Assembly (NCBI RefSeq): GCF_040689105.1
Contig: NZ_JBFBVU010000013.1
Coordinates: forward strand, 42,619 to 106,618
DNA length: 64,000 nucleotides
Source: Meridianimarinicoccus marinus
GTDB taxonomy: Bacteria > Pseudomonadota > Alphaproteobacteria > Rhodobacterales > Rhodobacteraceae
Reading direction: 5' to 3'
Below are positions 8,867-16,714 of this stretch, in pieces. Position 1 is the first letter of the stretch. Every line of letters begins with the position of its first letter. The notes below the pieces were generated by a model that saw only the letters and a list, made by a program, of their open reading frames with translations, made no database searches and was not told the DNA's origin. The position numbers and the translations under genes are program-made.

Positions 8867-10011
8867 AGATCACCGCCCTGCGCACCTTTCTGGTGCCGCC
8901 CCGCTGGCTGTTCCTGAAGATCGAAACCGACGAAGGTTTGTCAGGCTGGGGCGAGCCGGTGCTGGAGGGCCACGCCGAAACGCTGGCCGCCAAGATTGCC
9001 GAGCTGGAGGATTTCCTGATCGGAGCCGATCCCTGCCGGATCGAAGACATCTGGCAGATGCTCTATCGCAACGGCTGCTATCGCGGCGGTCCGGTGCTGA
9101 TGAGCGCCATTTCCGGCATCGACATGGCGCTGTGGGACATCAAGGGCAAGCAACTTGGCGCTCCGGTCCATGCCCTGCTGGGCGGGCCGGTCCGCGACAA
9201 GGTGCGCACTTATTGCTGGGTCGGCGGCGACCGCCCCGACAACCTGATCGAGGGCGTGCGCGGTCTGCAGGCGCAGGGCTATGACGCGGCCAAGATGAAC
9301 ATCTGCGAGGAACTGCAGATCATCGACAGCTACGCGAAGATCGACGGCATCCTGAAAAAGTTGTTCGCCCTGCGCGAGGCCGTGGGGGCCTCGATGGATC
9401 TGGCCTTCGACTTCCATGGCCGGGTGCATGGGCCCATGGCCCGCGTTCTGCTGAAAGAGCTGGAGCCGCTGCGGCCGATGTTCGTGGAAGACGCCGTGGT
9501 GTCGACCCAGATCGACCTTCTGGCCGATCTGGCGCGTGGCACCTCGATCCCGCTGACCGTGGGCGAACGCCTGCATTCGCGGTACGACTTCAAGCCGGTG
9601 CTGGAAAAGCGCGCGGCCAGCATCCTGAACCCGGATACCGCTCATGTAGGCGGCATTTCGGAAATGGTGCGGATCGGGCATTGGGCCGAAGCCTATGACG
9701 TGGCGCTTGCGCCGCATTGCCCGCTGGGACCCATCGCACTGGCCGCCTGCCTGCAGGTGGACGCGGTCTGCCACAATGCGTTCATTCAGGAACAAAGCCT
9801 CGGGATCCACTATAATTCCGGGGGCGATCTGGGCGACTATACAATGCCCGGCGCCGGGCTCAGCGTGGCGGACGGGTTTCTGGCCATCCCCTCTGGCCCC
9901 GGACTGGGCATCGAGATCGACGAGGCCAAGGTGCGCGAAGGCGCGGCCCGTGGCCACCGCTGGCGGGCACCGGTCTGGCGGCACAAGGACGGCTCGATCT
10001 CCGAGTGGTAG
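8863..10011 (+). CDS. dgoD: D-galactonate dehydratase (enolase superfamily)
   Basis: 382 residues that follow the DgoD sequence from end to end: it opens with P-P-R-W-L-F-L-K-I-E-T-D-E-G and ends with W-R-x-P-x-W-R-H-x-D. The DgoD catalytic set is in register with the E. coli numbering: D183 and H185 (D-F-H-G-R), E209, E235 (V-G-E-R), H285 (A-P-H-C-P-L-G-P) and E310. It converts D-galactonate, or a closely related aldonate, to 2-keto-3-deoxygalactonate with Mg2+. The gene is coupled by ATGA to the CoA-transferase. No DgoK kinase or DgoA aldolase gene is in the window, so the next steps are either elsewhere or done by the RraA-type protein further on. Confidence 0.88.
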   Translation: MKITALRTFLVPPRWLFLKIETDEGLSGWGEPVLEGHAETLAAKIAELEDFLIGADPCRIEDIWQMLYRNGCYRGGPVLMSAISGIDMALWDIKGKQLGAPVHALLGGPVRDKVRTYCWVGGDRPDNLIEGVRGLQAQGYDAAKMNICEELQIIDSYAKIDGILKKLFALREAVGASMDLAFDFHGRVHGPMARVLLKELEPLRPMFVEDAVVSTQIDLLADLARGTSIPLTVGERLHSRYDFKPVLEKRAASILNPDTAHVGGISEMVRIGHWAEAYDVALAPHCPLGPIALAACLQVDAVCHNAFIQEQSLGIHYNSGGDLGDYTMPGAGLSVADGFLAIPSGPGLGIEIDEAKVREGAARGHRWRAPVWRHKDGSISEW

Positions 10012-10079
10012 ACCGGTCTGGCGGGTCAGGCACCGCAACAGGATATTCGCGGCCAGGACCGCCGTGCAGGGAGGACACC

Positions 10080-11165
10080 ATGGAAAACGCAACACGCATC
10101 GCCGGGCTTCTGGCCGAGATCGGCGCCGATTGGGCCATTCTGACCGGCGCCGATTCCGTGTGTTTCGCCACCGGCCATGTGGTGCCGGTGGAAATTGGCT
10201 TCTCCCCCTTCGCGGGCGGCCCGACCATCGCCTTTGTCAGCCGCGACGGCGCCGTGGGTTTGGTCTGTCCAAACACCGATGCGGGCCAAGGCGGGCCGTG
10301 GGAAGAAATCTCCTATCCCGGATTTGCCTGCGCCGTGACCGACCAGATCGGCAACTACCTGCGGGCCGTGCAAGACATGATCGCACGGCTTGGCGTGGCG
10401 GGCCGTGTTGCGGTGGAGCCGGCCAGCCTGACGGCGGCGGTAGCCGACCTGCTGCCCGGCGAGCGGCGGGTGATCGACAGGCCCCTTGCGCGGCTGCGCG
10501 CGATCAAGACCGCACGGGAAATCAACCTGTTGCGCCGCGCCGCCGTGGTGGCGGCTATGGGCCAGCGCGAGGCCCCGACCGCCTCGATCCCCGGCCGCTC
10601 CGAACTCGATGTTTTGAACGCGATCCGCGCCCGTATGGAGACCGAGGTCGGGGTCCGCTGCGCGCTTGCCGGGGAATACCTGGCCGGGGTAGAGCGTTCG
10701 GCAACGCTGGGACTGGCGCCCGGAGCCTACAGGCTTCGGCCCGGCGACCCGGTGGTCTGCGATCTGGCCCCGCGCGTGCAGGGCTATTGGGGCGACAGTT
10801 GCAGCAGTTTCGTGGTCGGTGGCGAGGGAACCGCAGCTTACCGCGCCATGCATGACGCCTGTTTCGGCACTCTGCAACTGGCCCTGTCGGAACTGCGCCC
10901 CGGTCTGCGGGTTTGCGAATTCGACGCCAGGCTGCGCGCGCATCTGAAGTCACAGGGGTATTACTATCCCCACCATTCCGGTCACGGCATCGGAACCTCG
11001 GTCCACGAATGGCCCCGGCTGGTGCCGGATGAAACCGCGATGATCGAGGAAAACATGGTGCTGATGGTCGAACCGGGCAGCTATGTGCCCGGCCTGGGCG
11101 GCATCCGCTGCGAATTCATGCTGCGGGTGACGCGGGCGGGCGCCGAGGCGATGGCGATGTTCTGA
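10080..11165 (+). CDS. M24-family (Xaa-Pro aminopeptidase/creatinase fold) metallohydrolase
   Basis: 361 residues: an N-terminal creatinase-like domain (about 1-140) and a C-terminal pita-bread domain. All five dinuclear metal ligands can be placed: D228, D239, H302 (in S-G-H-G-I-G), E331 (V-E-P-G-S-Y) and E345. A peptidase or C-N hydrolase activity is thus likely retained. The ATG at 10080 has GGAGG upstream. The gene follows galactonate dehydratase by 68 bases and ends 12 bases from a convergent gene. A peptidase has no obvious place in sugar catabolism; it may act on an amide or amino-sugar conjugate, or simply be co-transcribed. Confidence 0.85.
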   Translation: MENATRIAGLLAEIGADWAILTGADSVCFATGHVVPVEIGFSPFAGGPTIAFVSRDGAVGLVCPNTDAGQGGPWEEISYPGFACAVTDQIGNYLRAVQDMIARLGVAGRVAVEPASLTAAVADLLPGERRVIDRPLARLRAIKTAREINLLRRAAVVAAMGQREAPTASIPGRSELDVLNAIRARMETEVGVRCALAGEYLAGVERSATLGLAPGAYRLRPGDPVVCDLAPRVQGYWGDSCSSFVVGGEGTAAYRAMHDACFGTLQLALSELRPGLRVCEFDARLRAHLKSQGYYYPHHSGHGIGTSVHEWPRLVPDETAMIEENMVLMVEPGSYVPGLGGIRCEFMLRVTRAGAEAMAMF

Positions 11166-11177
11166 GGACCTGCGCGG

Positions 11178-12911
11178 TCAATGCGACTCGCGCGGAACCT
11201 CTGCCCCCCGTTTGCCCACCAGGAAATCCAGATCGACGCCCTTGTCGGCCTGCAACACCGATGAGACATAGAGGCGCTGATAGCCGCCCGCCATGACGAT
11301 CTCGGGCGGTGTCCATGCAGCACGCCGGGTTGCCAGATCGTCCTCGCTCACATGCAGATGCAGCTTGCGCTGCGGCACGTCCAGCGTGATGACATCGCCG
11401 GTTTGGACCAGCGCTAGCGGACCGCCAGCGGCAGCCTCGGGCGCGGTGTGCAGGACCACGGTGCCAAAGGCGGTGCCCGACATGCGTGCATCCGAAATCC
11501 GCACCATATCCGTGACCCCGTCGCGGGCCAATTTCGCGGGCAGTGCCATGTTGCCGACCTCGGCCATGCCCGGATAGCCCTTGGGACCGCAGTTCTTCAG
11601 CACGAGGATCGACTCGGCGGTCACATCGAGCGCCGGATCGTCGATCCGGGCCTTGTAGTCTTCGATATCCTCGAACACCACGGCAGGACCGGTGTGGGTC
11701 ATCAGCGCCGGTGTCGCCGCACTTGGTTTCACCACCGCGCCCAGCGGCGCGAGGTTACCTTTCAGCACAGCGATGCCGCCGCTCTCGGTCAGCGGGTCGC
11801 CCTCGGTCCGGATCACGTCGGTGTTGTAATTCTCGGCCGCCGCCACCTGTGCGCCGATGGAGGTGCCCGAAACGCTGGCCGCATCGGGATGCAGCAGTCC
11901 CCGGTCGGCGAGCCATTTCATCACCACTGGCAGGCCGCCGGCATAGTAGAAATCTTCCATCAGATAGGCGCCCGAGGGCTGCAGGTTCAGGATCGTCGGC
12001 ACGTCGCGTCCCAGCGCATCCCAGTCTTCCGAGGTCAGCGGCACCTCAAGACGGCCCGCGATGGCAATCAGGTGCAGGATTGCGTTGGTGGACCCCCCGA
12101 TCGCGGCATTCACCCGGATGGCGTTTTCGAAACTGTCCCGGCGCACCACGTCGCTCAGCTTCGTGTCGCTGCGCACCATGTCGACGATGCGGCGGCCGGA
12201 CATCTGCGCAAGCACCCGCCGCCGGCTGTCTACCGCCGGCGTGGCCGCGTTCTGCGGCAGGGCCAGCCCCAGGGCCTCCATCATGCTGGCCATGGTCGAT
12301 GCCGTGCCCATGGTCATGCACGACCCGGGGCTGCGGGCCATGCCCTGCTCGGCGTCCTGAAATTCCTGCGGGCCGATCTTGCCCGCTTTCAACTCGTCCA
12401 CCATGCGCCACACGGCGGTGCCCGAGCCCAGCTCGCAGCCGCGATGGCGTCCGTTCAGCATCGGGCCGCCCGACACCACGATGGTCGGCAGATCGCAACT
12501 GGCCGCGCCCATCACCAGCGACGGCGTGGTCTTGTCGCAGCCGCACAACAGGACGACGCCGTCCATCGGGTTGGCCCGAATGCTTTCCTCGACATCCATC
12601 GAGGCAAGATTGCGAAACAGCATGGCGGTGGGGCGGATGTTGTTTTCGCCCAGCGACATCACCGGGAATTCGAACGGTACGCCACCGGCCTCCAGCACCC
12701 CGCGCTTCACCCGTTCGGCCAGGTCGCGCAGATGTCCGTTGCAGGGCGTGAACTCGGACCATGTGTTGCAGATGCCGATCACTGGCCGCCCGTCGAAATT
12801 GTCGGGCGGCGTGCCCTGGTTCAGCATCCAGGCGCGATGGATGGTGGTGTCCTTGCTGATCCCGCCGTACCAGGCTTGAGACCGGCGTTTGGGCGTCTTG
12901 TCGGAAGTCAT
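11178..12911 (-). CDS. IlvD/Edd-family aldonate dehydratase (L-arabinonate/D-xylonate dehydratase type)
   Basis: 577 residues of the IlvD/Edd superfamily. The residues that bind the [2Fe-2S] cluster in L-arabinonate dehydratase fit C57 (T-P-C-N), C125 (G-C-D-K-T-T-P) and C198 (G-S-C-M-T-M-G-T), each two positions from the Rhizobium enzyme. The G-I-C-N-T-W-S-E and N-L-A-S-M-D-V-E-E motifs are those of the sugar-acid branch rather than of dihydroxyacid dehydratase. It would dehydrate a pentonate or hexonate to the 2-keto-3-deoxy acid. It is the last gene of the minus-strand operon, 11 bases after the FadR regulator, and follows a XylB-like dehydrogenase, which supports a pentose substrate. Confidence 0.87.
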   Translation of the reverse strand: MTSDKTPKRRSQAWYGGISKDTTIHRAWMLNQGTPPDNFDGRPVIGICNTWSEFTPCNGHLRDLAERVKRGVLEAGGVPFEFPVMSLGENNIRPTAMLFRNLASMDVEESIRANPMDGVVLLCGCDKTTPSLVMGAASCDLPTIVVSGGPMLNGRHRGCELGSGTAVWRMVDELKAGKIGPQEFQDAEQGMARSPGSCMTMGTASTMASMMEALGLALPQNAATPAVDSRRRVLAQMSGRRIVDMVRSDTKLSDVVRRDSFENAIRVNAAIGGSTNAILHLIAIAGRLEVPLTSEDWDALGRDVPTILNLQPSGAYLMEDFYYAGGLPVVMKWLADRGLLHPDAASVSGTSIGAQVAAAENYNTDVIRTEGDPLTESGGIAVLKGNLAPLGAVVKPSAATPALMTHTGPAVVFEDIEDYKARIDDPALDVTAESILVLKNCGPKGYPGMAEVGNMALPAKLARDGVTDMVRISDARMSGTAFGTVVLHTAPEAAAGGPLALVQTGDVITLDVPQRKLHLHVSEDDLATRRAAWTPPEIVMAGGYQRLYVSSVLQADKGVDLDFLVGKRGAEVPRESH

Positions 12912-12922
12912 GGCCGCGTCCT

Positions 12923-13666
12923 TCAGGTCTGGGGCAAATGCACGTTGGGCATCGTCAGCTTGAGCTCTTCGATGTCCTGTTCGTTCTTGGCCAGCAGATC
13001 GCGCGAGCGTTGCCGCGCCAGATCCGGGGCACGGTCACGGATTGCCTGTGCAATCAGCAGATGGTCGGGAATATTGCGGATGTAGCCCTCGTTGGCCTTG
13101 GTGAACAGATTGAAATTGCTTCGTAAAAGCTTCTCGATCGCCTTCGCCAGAGAGCCCAGCAACGGGTTGCCCGATGCTTCCAGAAGCACCCGGTGGAACT
13201 CTGCGTCCCAATGCACCGACAGTTCGGCGTCATGGATGTTGGCCACCATCTGTTCGTAGCATTCGAACAGCTTCAGGATCTGGGTGGCGGTGGCGCGCTG
13301 CGCCGCCAGTGCCGAGGCTTCGGGCTCGACGATCTGGCGCAGTTCGGACAGCGATTTGATCAGCCGTTCGTTGGTGCTCTTGTCCGCGATCATCCAGTCG
13401 ATGACCTGCGGGTCCAGCAGGTTCCAGTCCTCGGGCGGGCGCACGCTGGTGCCGACCTTGCGGGCCGAGACCACAAGGTTCTTCGCCGCCAGCGTTTTGA
13501 CCGCCTCACGCACGGCATTGCGGCTGGCGCCGAATTCCTCGATCAGGTCCTGTTCGAACAGGATGGTCTTTTCCGGCACCATTTCCCCGGACACGATGCG
13601 CCGCCCCAGCACATCCAGGATGTGCTGCATGACGTTGTGGGAATGCGGTGCGGATCTGACCGACAT
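12923..13666 (-). CDS. FadR-subfamily GntR transcriptional regulator
   Basis: 247 residues. The N-terminal winged helix contains F-E-Q-D-L-I-E-E-F-G-A-S-R-N-A-V-R-E-A (about 37-55), the classic GntR recognition pattern. The C-terminal FCD domain has the E-F-H-R-V-L-L-E-A-S-G-N motif and a later His in D-H-L-L-I, the usual metal-site residues. It lies inside the operon between the aldolase and dehydratase genes, three bases from the upstream stop. It probably represses this operon and perhaps the divergent importer operon, with a sugar acid as inducer. The 21-bp spaced repeats at 15179-15211 are a candidate site. Confidence 0.87.
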   Translation of the reverse strand: MSVRSAPHSHNVMQHILDVLGRRIVSGEMVPEKTILFEQDLIEEFGASRNAVREAVKTLAAKNLVVSARKVGTSVRPPEDWNLLDPQVIDWMIADKSTNERLIKSLSELRQIVEPEASALAAQRATATQILKLFECYEQMVANIHDAELSVHWDAEFHRVLLEASGNPLLGSLAKAIEKLLRSNFNLFTKANEGYIRNIPDHLLIAQAIRDRAPDLARQRSRDLLAKNEQDIEELKLTMPNVHLPQT

Positions 13667-13669
13667 GGA

Positions 13670-14329
13670 TCAGAACTTTCCGTGTTCCAGATAAGCGTCG
13701 ATGGGATCGGTGCCCGACAGGATGGCGCTGCGCACCTTGTCTTCGGCGGCCATGACGTTTTCCACCTCGGTGACGACCTCTTCGACGATCTCGGCGGGGA
13801 TGATCACCACACCGTCGAAATCCGCCAGCACATAGTCACCGGACCGGATCAGAACATCGCCGATGCTGATCGGTTCGCCGGTCGCGTCCGGCACCCATTT
13901 CGCCACGATGTCGCGCGGGGTGCGGAACTTGCAGAACACCGGAAACCCGATCTTGCGGATAAAGCTGTTGTCCCGGCTGCCGCCATCCACGATGTAGCCG
14001 CGCACGCCGCGGTATTTCAGGGTTTCCGCCGACAGCTCACCCATGAGGGCAAGGGTCGGAGAATTCGGCTGGCAGATCACCACGTGTCCCGCCGGGGCTT
14101 CGGACAGGAAGCGGACCCAGGGCAGCAGATAGTCGGTTTCCTCGTTGGCGCGTTCGGTGTCGAAGGCCACACCGCGCAGGGTGAAGATCGGACCGCAGCA
14201 GCGGGTTTCTGCATCCAGTCCGACGATCTCGTGCGGCAGCACGCAATTGGGCCGTCCCATGGCGCGCATCACGTCGTAGATCGCGCCGGAATAACAGTTT
14301 TCAAGTCGGGTCGTGAGGGTGTCGGTCAT
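13670..14329 (-). CDS. RraA-family aldolase candidate
   Basis: 219 residues of the RraA/HMG-aldolase fold. The family signature G-E-L-S-A-E-T...G-V-R-G-Y-I-V-D-G-G-S-R-D lies at 97-120. It includes R119 and D120, which bind pyruvate and metal in 4-hydroxy-4-methyl-2-oxoglutarate aldolases. A second mark is D-Y-V-L-A-D-F-D-G-V-V near residue 170. True RraA (RNase E inhibitor) proteins are shorter and lack this context. In this operon it would split a 2-keto-3-deoxy sugar acid into pyruvate and an aldehyde (glycolaldehyde from a pentonate). That function is inferred from the dehydrogenase and dehydratase beside it. Confidence 0.78.
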   Translation of the reverse strand: MTDTLTTRLENCYSGAIYDVMRAMGRPNCVLPHEIVGLDAETRCCGPIFTLRGVAFDTERANEETDYLLPWVRFLSEAPAGHVVICQPNSPTLALMGELSAETLKYRGVRGYIVDGGSRDNSFIRKIGFPVFCKFRTPRDIVAKWVPDATGEPISIGDVLIRSGDYVLADFDGVVIIPAEIVEEVVTEVENVMAAEDKVRSAILSGTDPIDAYLEHGKF

Positions 14330-14332
14330 GGG

Positions 14333-15115
14333 TTAGATCCAGCCTGCGTTGACGGGAAAGACGCCCGAGGTGCACATGCGCGCATCGTCGGACAGAAGAA
14401 ACGCCGCGAGGTTTGCGACGTACTCGGGTTCTATCAACTCGTTCAGGCACTGGCCGGCAAAGATTTCCTTCTCCAACTCGGGCGTGAGCCAGAGTTTCAC
14501 CTGGCGTTCGGTGCGAATGAAGCCCGGCGTGATGCAGTTGACGCGAATGCGGTCCGGACCCAGTTCGCGCGCCAGCCCGTTGGTCAGCCCTTCGATGCCG
14601 GCCTTGGCGGTGACATAGGCCGACAGGGTATCCAGCCCCACGCGCCAGCTCATCGAGCCCATGTTGACAATCGCACCGCCCCCGGCCGCGCGCATCTCGG
14701 CGGCGACGGCCTTGGCGGCAAAGAACTGGTGATCCAGATTTACGCTCAGCGCCGCGCGCCAGGCTTCCGGTGTCACCTCTTCGATCCTGTGGCGGGTGTC
14801 GTTGGCGGCGTTGTTGATCAGGCCGCGGATCGGACCGATCTTGTCCGAAATCCCGGCAATCGCGGCGTTCAACGCTGCAAGATCGGTGATGTCGACCTTG
14901 CGGAACACCGGCTCGTGCCGCCTGCCCTGCGCCTTGATCGCCTCGACCAGGGCGGCGCTGCTGTCGGCGTCGATGTCGACAAACCCGACCTGCGCGCCGA
15001 TTTCCGCCAGGCGGGTTACCATGCTGGCGCCAATCCCGCTGCCGCCGCCGGTGACCAGAACACCCCTGTCCACAAGGCTCGGATAGCTGCCGAATTGATC
15101 AGAACTTGTGCGCAA
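14333..15115 (-). CDS. SDR-family aldose 1-dehydrogenase (Caulobacter XylB-like)
   Basis: 260 residues. It matches the Caulobacter D-xylose dehydrogenase pattern: S-Y-P-S-L just before the Rossmann motif T-G-G-G-S-G-I-G, then I-N-N-A-A-N-D-T-R-H, G-S-M-S-W, the Y-V-T-A-K active site, A-R-E-L-G-P-D, and a C-terminal A-G-W. I place the start at the TTG at 15115, which has GGGAGG five to six bases upstream. The frame stays open to 15247, but that part runs through AT-rich promoter sequence and is not SDR-like. It would oxidise D-xylose, L-arabinose or another aldose to the lactone, the first step of the non-phosphorylative route encoded by this operon. Confidence 0.82.
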   Translation of the reverse strand: MRTSSDQFGSYPSLVDRGVLVTGGGSGIGASMVTRLAEIGAQVGFVDIDADSSAALVEAIKAQGRRHEPVFRKVDITDLAALNAAIAGISDKIGPIRGLINNAANDTRHRIEEVTPEAWRAALSVNLDHQFFAAKAVAAEMRAAGGGAIVNMGSMSWRVGLDTLSAYVTAKAGIEGLTNGLARELGPDRIRVNCITPGFIRTERQVKLWLTPELEKEIFAGQCLNELIEPEYVANLAAFLLSDDARMCTSGVFPVNAGWI

Positions 15116-15178
15116 GACACCCTCCCAGATGCATCGTCTGACGCCGGGGCGCCATTGTTGCAGAAACCCTGCCCGTAC

Positions 15179-15211
15179 AAATACTACTTGTAAAGTATAA
15201 AATACTACTTG
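15179..15211. promoter_or_regulatory. 12-bp direct repeats (operator candidate) between divergent operons
   Basis: AAATACTACTTG occurs at 15179-15190 and again at 15200-15211, a period of 21 bases or two helical turns. The first copy overlaps the inverted repeat ATACT-N8-AGTAT. The 245-base gap (15116-15360) is otherwise GC-rich, so this AT-rich island stands out. It is a good candidate binding site for the FadR-type regulator encoded in the minus-strand operon. Confidence 0.5.
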
Positions 15212-15360
15212 AAATATGATCAAGCCCCACTTAACAATTTTGCCCACGGGGTGAAGATATGGTCGGACCGGATTGCCCCACAGCAGGAAACCGCGGTGCG
15301 GATGCTGGGGAAATACCCCGGCAAGACACGGCGAACGGACCGAAACGGGAGGAGACCCAA

Positions 15361-16638
15361 ATGAAATTGACGCTTAAAACCACGTTGCGTGCGACCGGCG
15401 CCGCGATTGCAGGCATCGGCATGACGGCGGCGGTCGCTCAGGCCGAGCCCAAGACCAACATGATGCACCAGTGGGCACAGGGCGCCGAAGCGGCGGCCAT
15501 TGCGAAACTGGGCGAGATGTTCGAAGCCGCCGGCGGCACATGGGAGCAGACCTCGATCTCGGGTCATACCTCCAACACGCTGGCCAAGCTTCGTTCCGAC
15601 GTGGTGGCGGGCAACGCCCCGGCCGCCGTCCAGTTGAAAGGCCCTGAAATCGCCGAGTGGAACGCCACCGGCACCACCGCCAATCTGGATGCCACCGCCG
15701 CCGAACAGGGCTGGGATGACGTGGTTGCCGATGAATTGCTGTCGGTGATGAAGCCGACCGGGTCCTGGGTAGCCGCCCCGATGAACATTCACCGGGTCAA
15801 CTGGATGTATTCGTCGAAGAAGATCCTCGACGAGTTGGGCATCGCGCCGCCGAAAACCTGGGACGAGTTCAACGCTGCTTGCGACAAGGTTCAGGCTGCG
15901 GGCAAGATCTGTATCGCGCATGGCGCGGCGGACTGGTCGGACTCGACCACCTTCGACGATGTGGTCTACGGCATGGACATCGACCTGTATCGCAAGGCGT
16001 TCCAGGAAGCCGATCTTGATGCGCTGCGCAGCGACGGCATGGTTGCCGCCTTCGCCCAGCTTCGCAAGATGGTTGGCTACATGGATGATGGCATCAACGG
16101 CCGCTCGTGGGAGCAGTCGATGACCATGACCTTCGACGGCGAGGCAGCCTTCTTCCTGATGGGCGACTGGACCGTCGCCTCGGCCAATCTGGCCGGCTAC
16201 ACGGAAGGCGAGGACTATCTTTGCAACCAGGCGCCGGTGAACTGGGGCGGCAACGGCTTCATCCTGAACTCGGATTCGGTGGTGTTCTTCAAGCAGAAGG
16301 ATCCGGATTTTGTCGAGGGTCAGAAAATGCTGGCCGAGATCATCATGTCGCCCGAATTCCAGGTCACCTTCAACGTCGCCAAAGGGTCGATCCCGGCCCG
16401 GACCGACGTGGATCTGTCGACTGGTGGATTCACCCAGTGCCAGCAGCAGGGTCTGGAAGACCTGAAGGCTTCGGTCGCCGAGGGCACGCTGGTCCGCTCG
16501 ATGGCGCACAACATGACCGTTCTGCAAAAATACCGCGGCGCGATGATGGAAGTGATCACCGAGTTCGTGGCCGATGACAGCATCAGCCCCGAAGAGGCCG
16601 CCAACCAGCTGGCCGACGCAGTCGAACTGCAAATGTAA
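15361..16638 (+). CDS. Sugar ABC transporter periplasmic binding protein (GtsA/MalE family)
   Basis: 425 residues with a signal peptide (about residues 1-27, cleavage after A-V-A-Q-A). The mature part has the cluster B binding-protein pattern: H-Q-W-A-Q-G-A-E near the N-terminus, W-M-Y-S-S-K-K-I-L-D-E-L-G-I in the middle, and M-T-M-T-F-D-G-E-A-A-F-F-L-M-G-D-W near residue 260. It most resembles glucose/mannose-type binding proteins such as Pseudomonas GtsA. The ATG has GGGAGGAG upstream. It is the first gene of a four-gene CUT1 importer and is probably induced together with the divergent pentose operon. The ligand is not proven. Confidence 0.88.
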   Translation: MKLTLKTTLRATGAAIAGIGMTAAVAQAEPKTNMMHQWAQGAEAAAIAKLGEMFEAAGGTWEQTSISGHTSNTLAKLRSDVVAGNAPAAVQLKGPEIAEWNATGTTANLDATAAEQGWDDVVADELLSVMKPTGSWVAAPMNIHRVNWMYSSKKILDELGIAPPKTWDEFNAACDKVQAAGKICIAHGAADWSDSTTFDDVVYGMDIDLYRKAFQEADLDALRSDGMVAAFAQLRKMVGYMDDGINGRSWEQSMTMTFDGEAAFFLMGDWTVASANLAGYTEGEDYLCNQAPVNWGGNGFILNSDSVVFFKQKDPDFVEGQKMLAEIIMSPEFQVTFNVAKGSIPARTDVDLSTGGFTQCQQQGLEDLKASVAEGTLVRSMAHNMTVLQKYRGAMMEVITEFVADDSISPEEAANQLADAVELQM

Positions 16639-16647
16639 GCTCCCTTG

Positions 16648-16679
16648 CGGCCCCGTTTCCACGTCATGGAACGGGGCCG
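16648..16679 (+). terminator. Intercistronic stem-loop after the binding-protein gene
   Basis: CGGCCCCGTTTCC (16648-16660) pairs with GGAACGGGGCCG (16668-16679) with one bulged T and a 7-base loop. It sits between the binding-protein stop and the first permease gene. It lacks a T-tract, so it more likely stabilises the upstream message or attenuates read-through. Confidence 0.6.
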
Positions 16680-16714
16680 TGTCTTCGACGACCTGTTCGA
16701 AAGGGGACCTCCCC

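Noticed and set aside
11178..12911. Dihydroxy-acid dehydratase (IlvD) of branched-chain amino acid synthesis
   Set aside because: Motifs and cysteine positions follow L-arabinonate dehydratase, and the operon is for sugar oxidation.
13670..14329. RraA as a true regulator of RNase E
   Set aside because: The protein is longer than RraA and lies between a sugar dehydrogenase and an aldonate dehydratase, so a catabolic aldolase role is more likely.
14333..15247. Upstream start for the XylB-like dehydrogenase (304 residues)
   Set aside because: The extra 43 residues run through the AT-rich repeats and have no SDR similarity; the TTG at 15115 has a good ribosome site.
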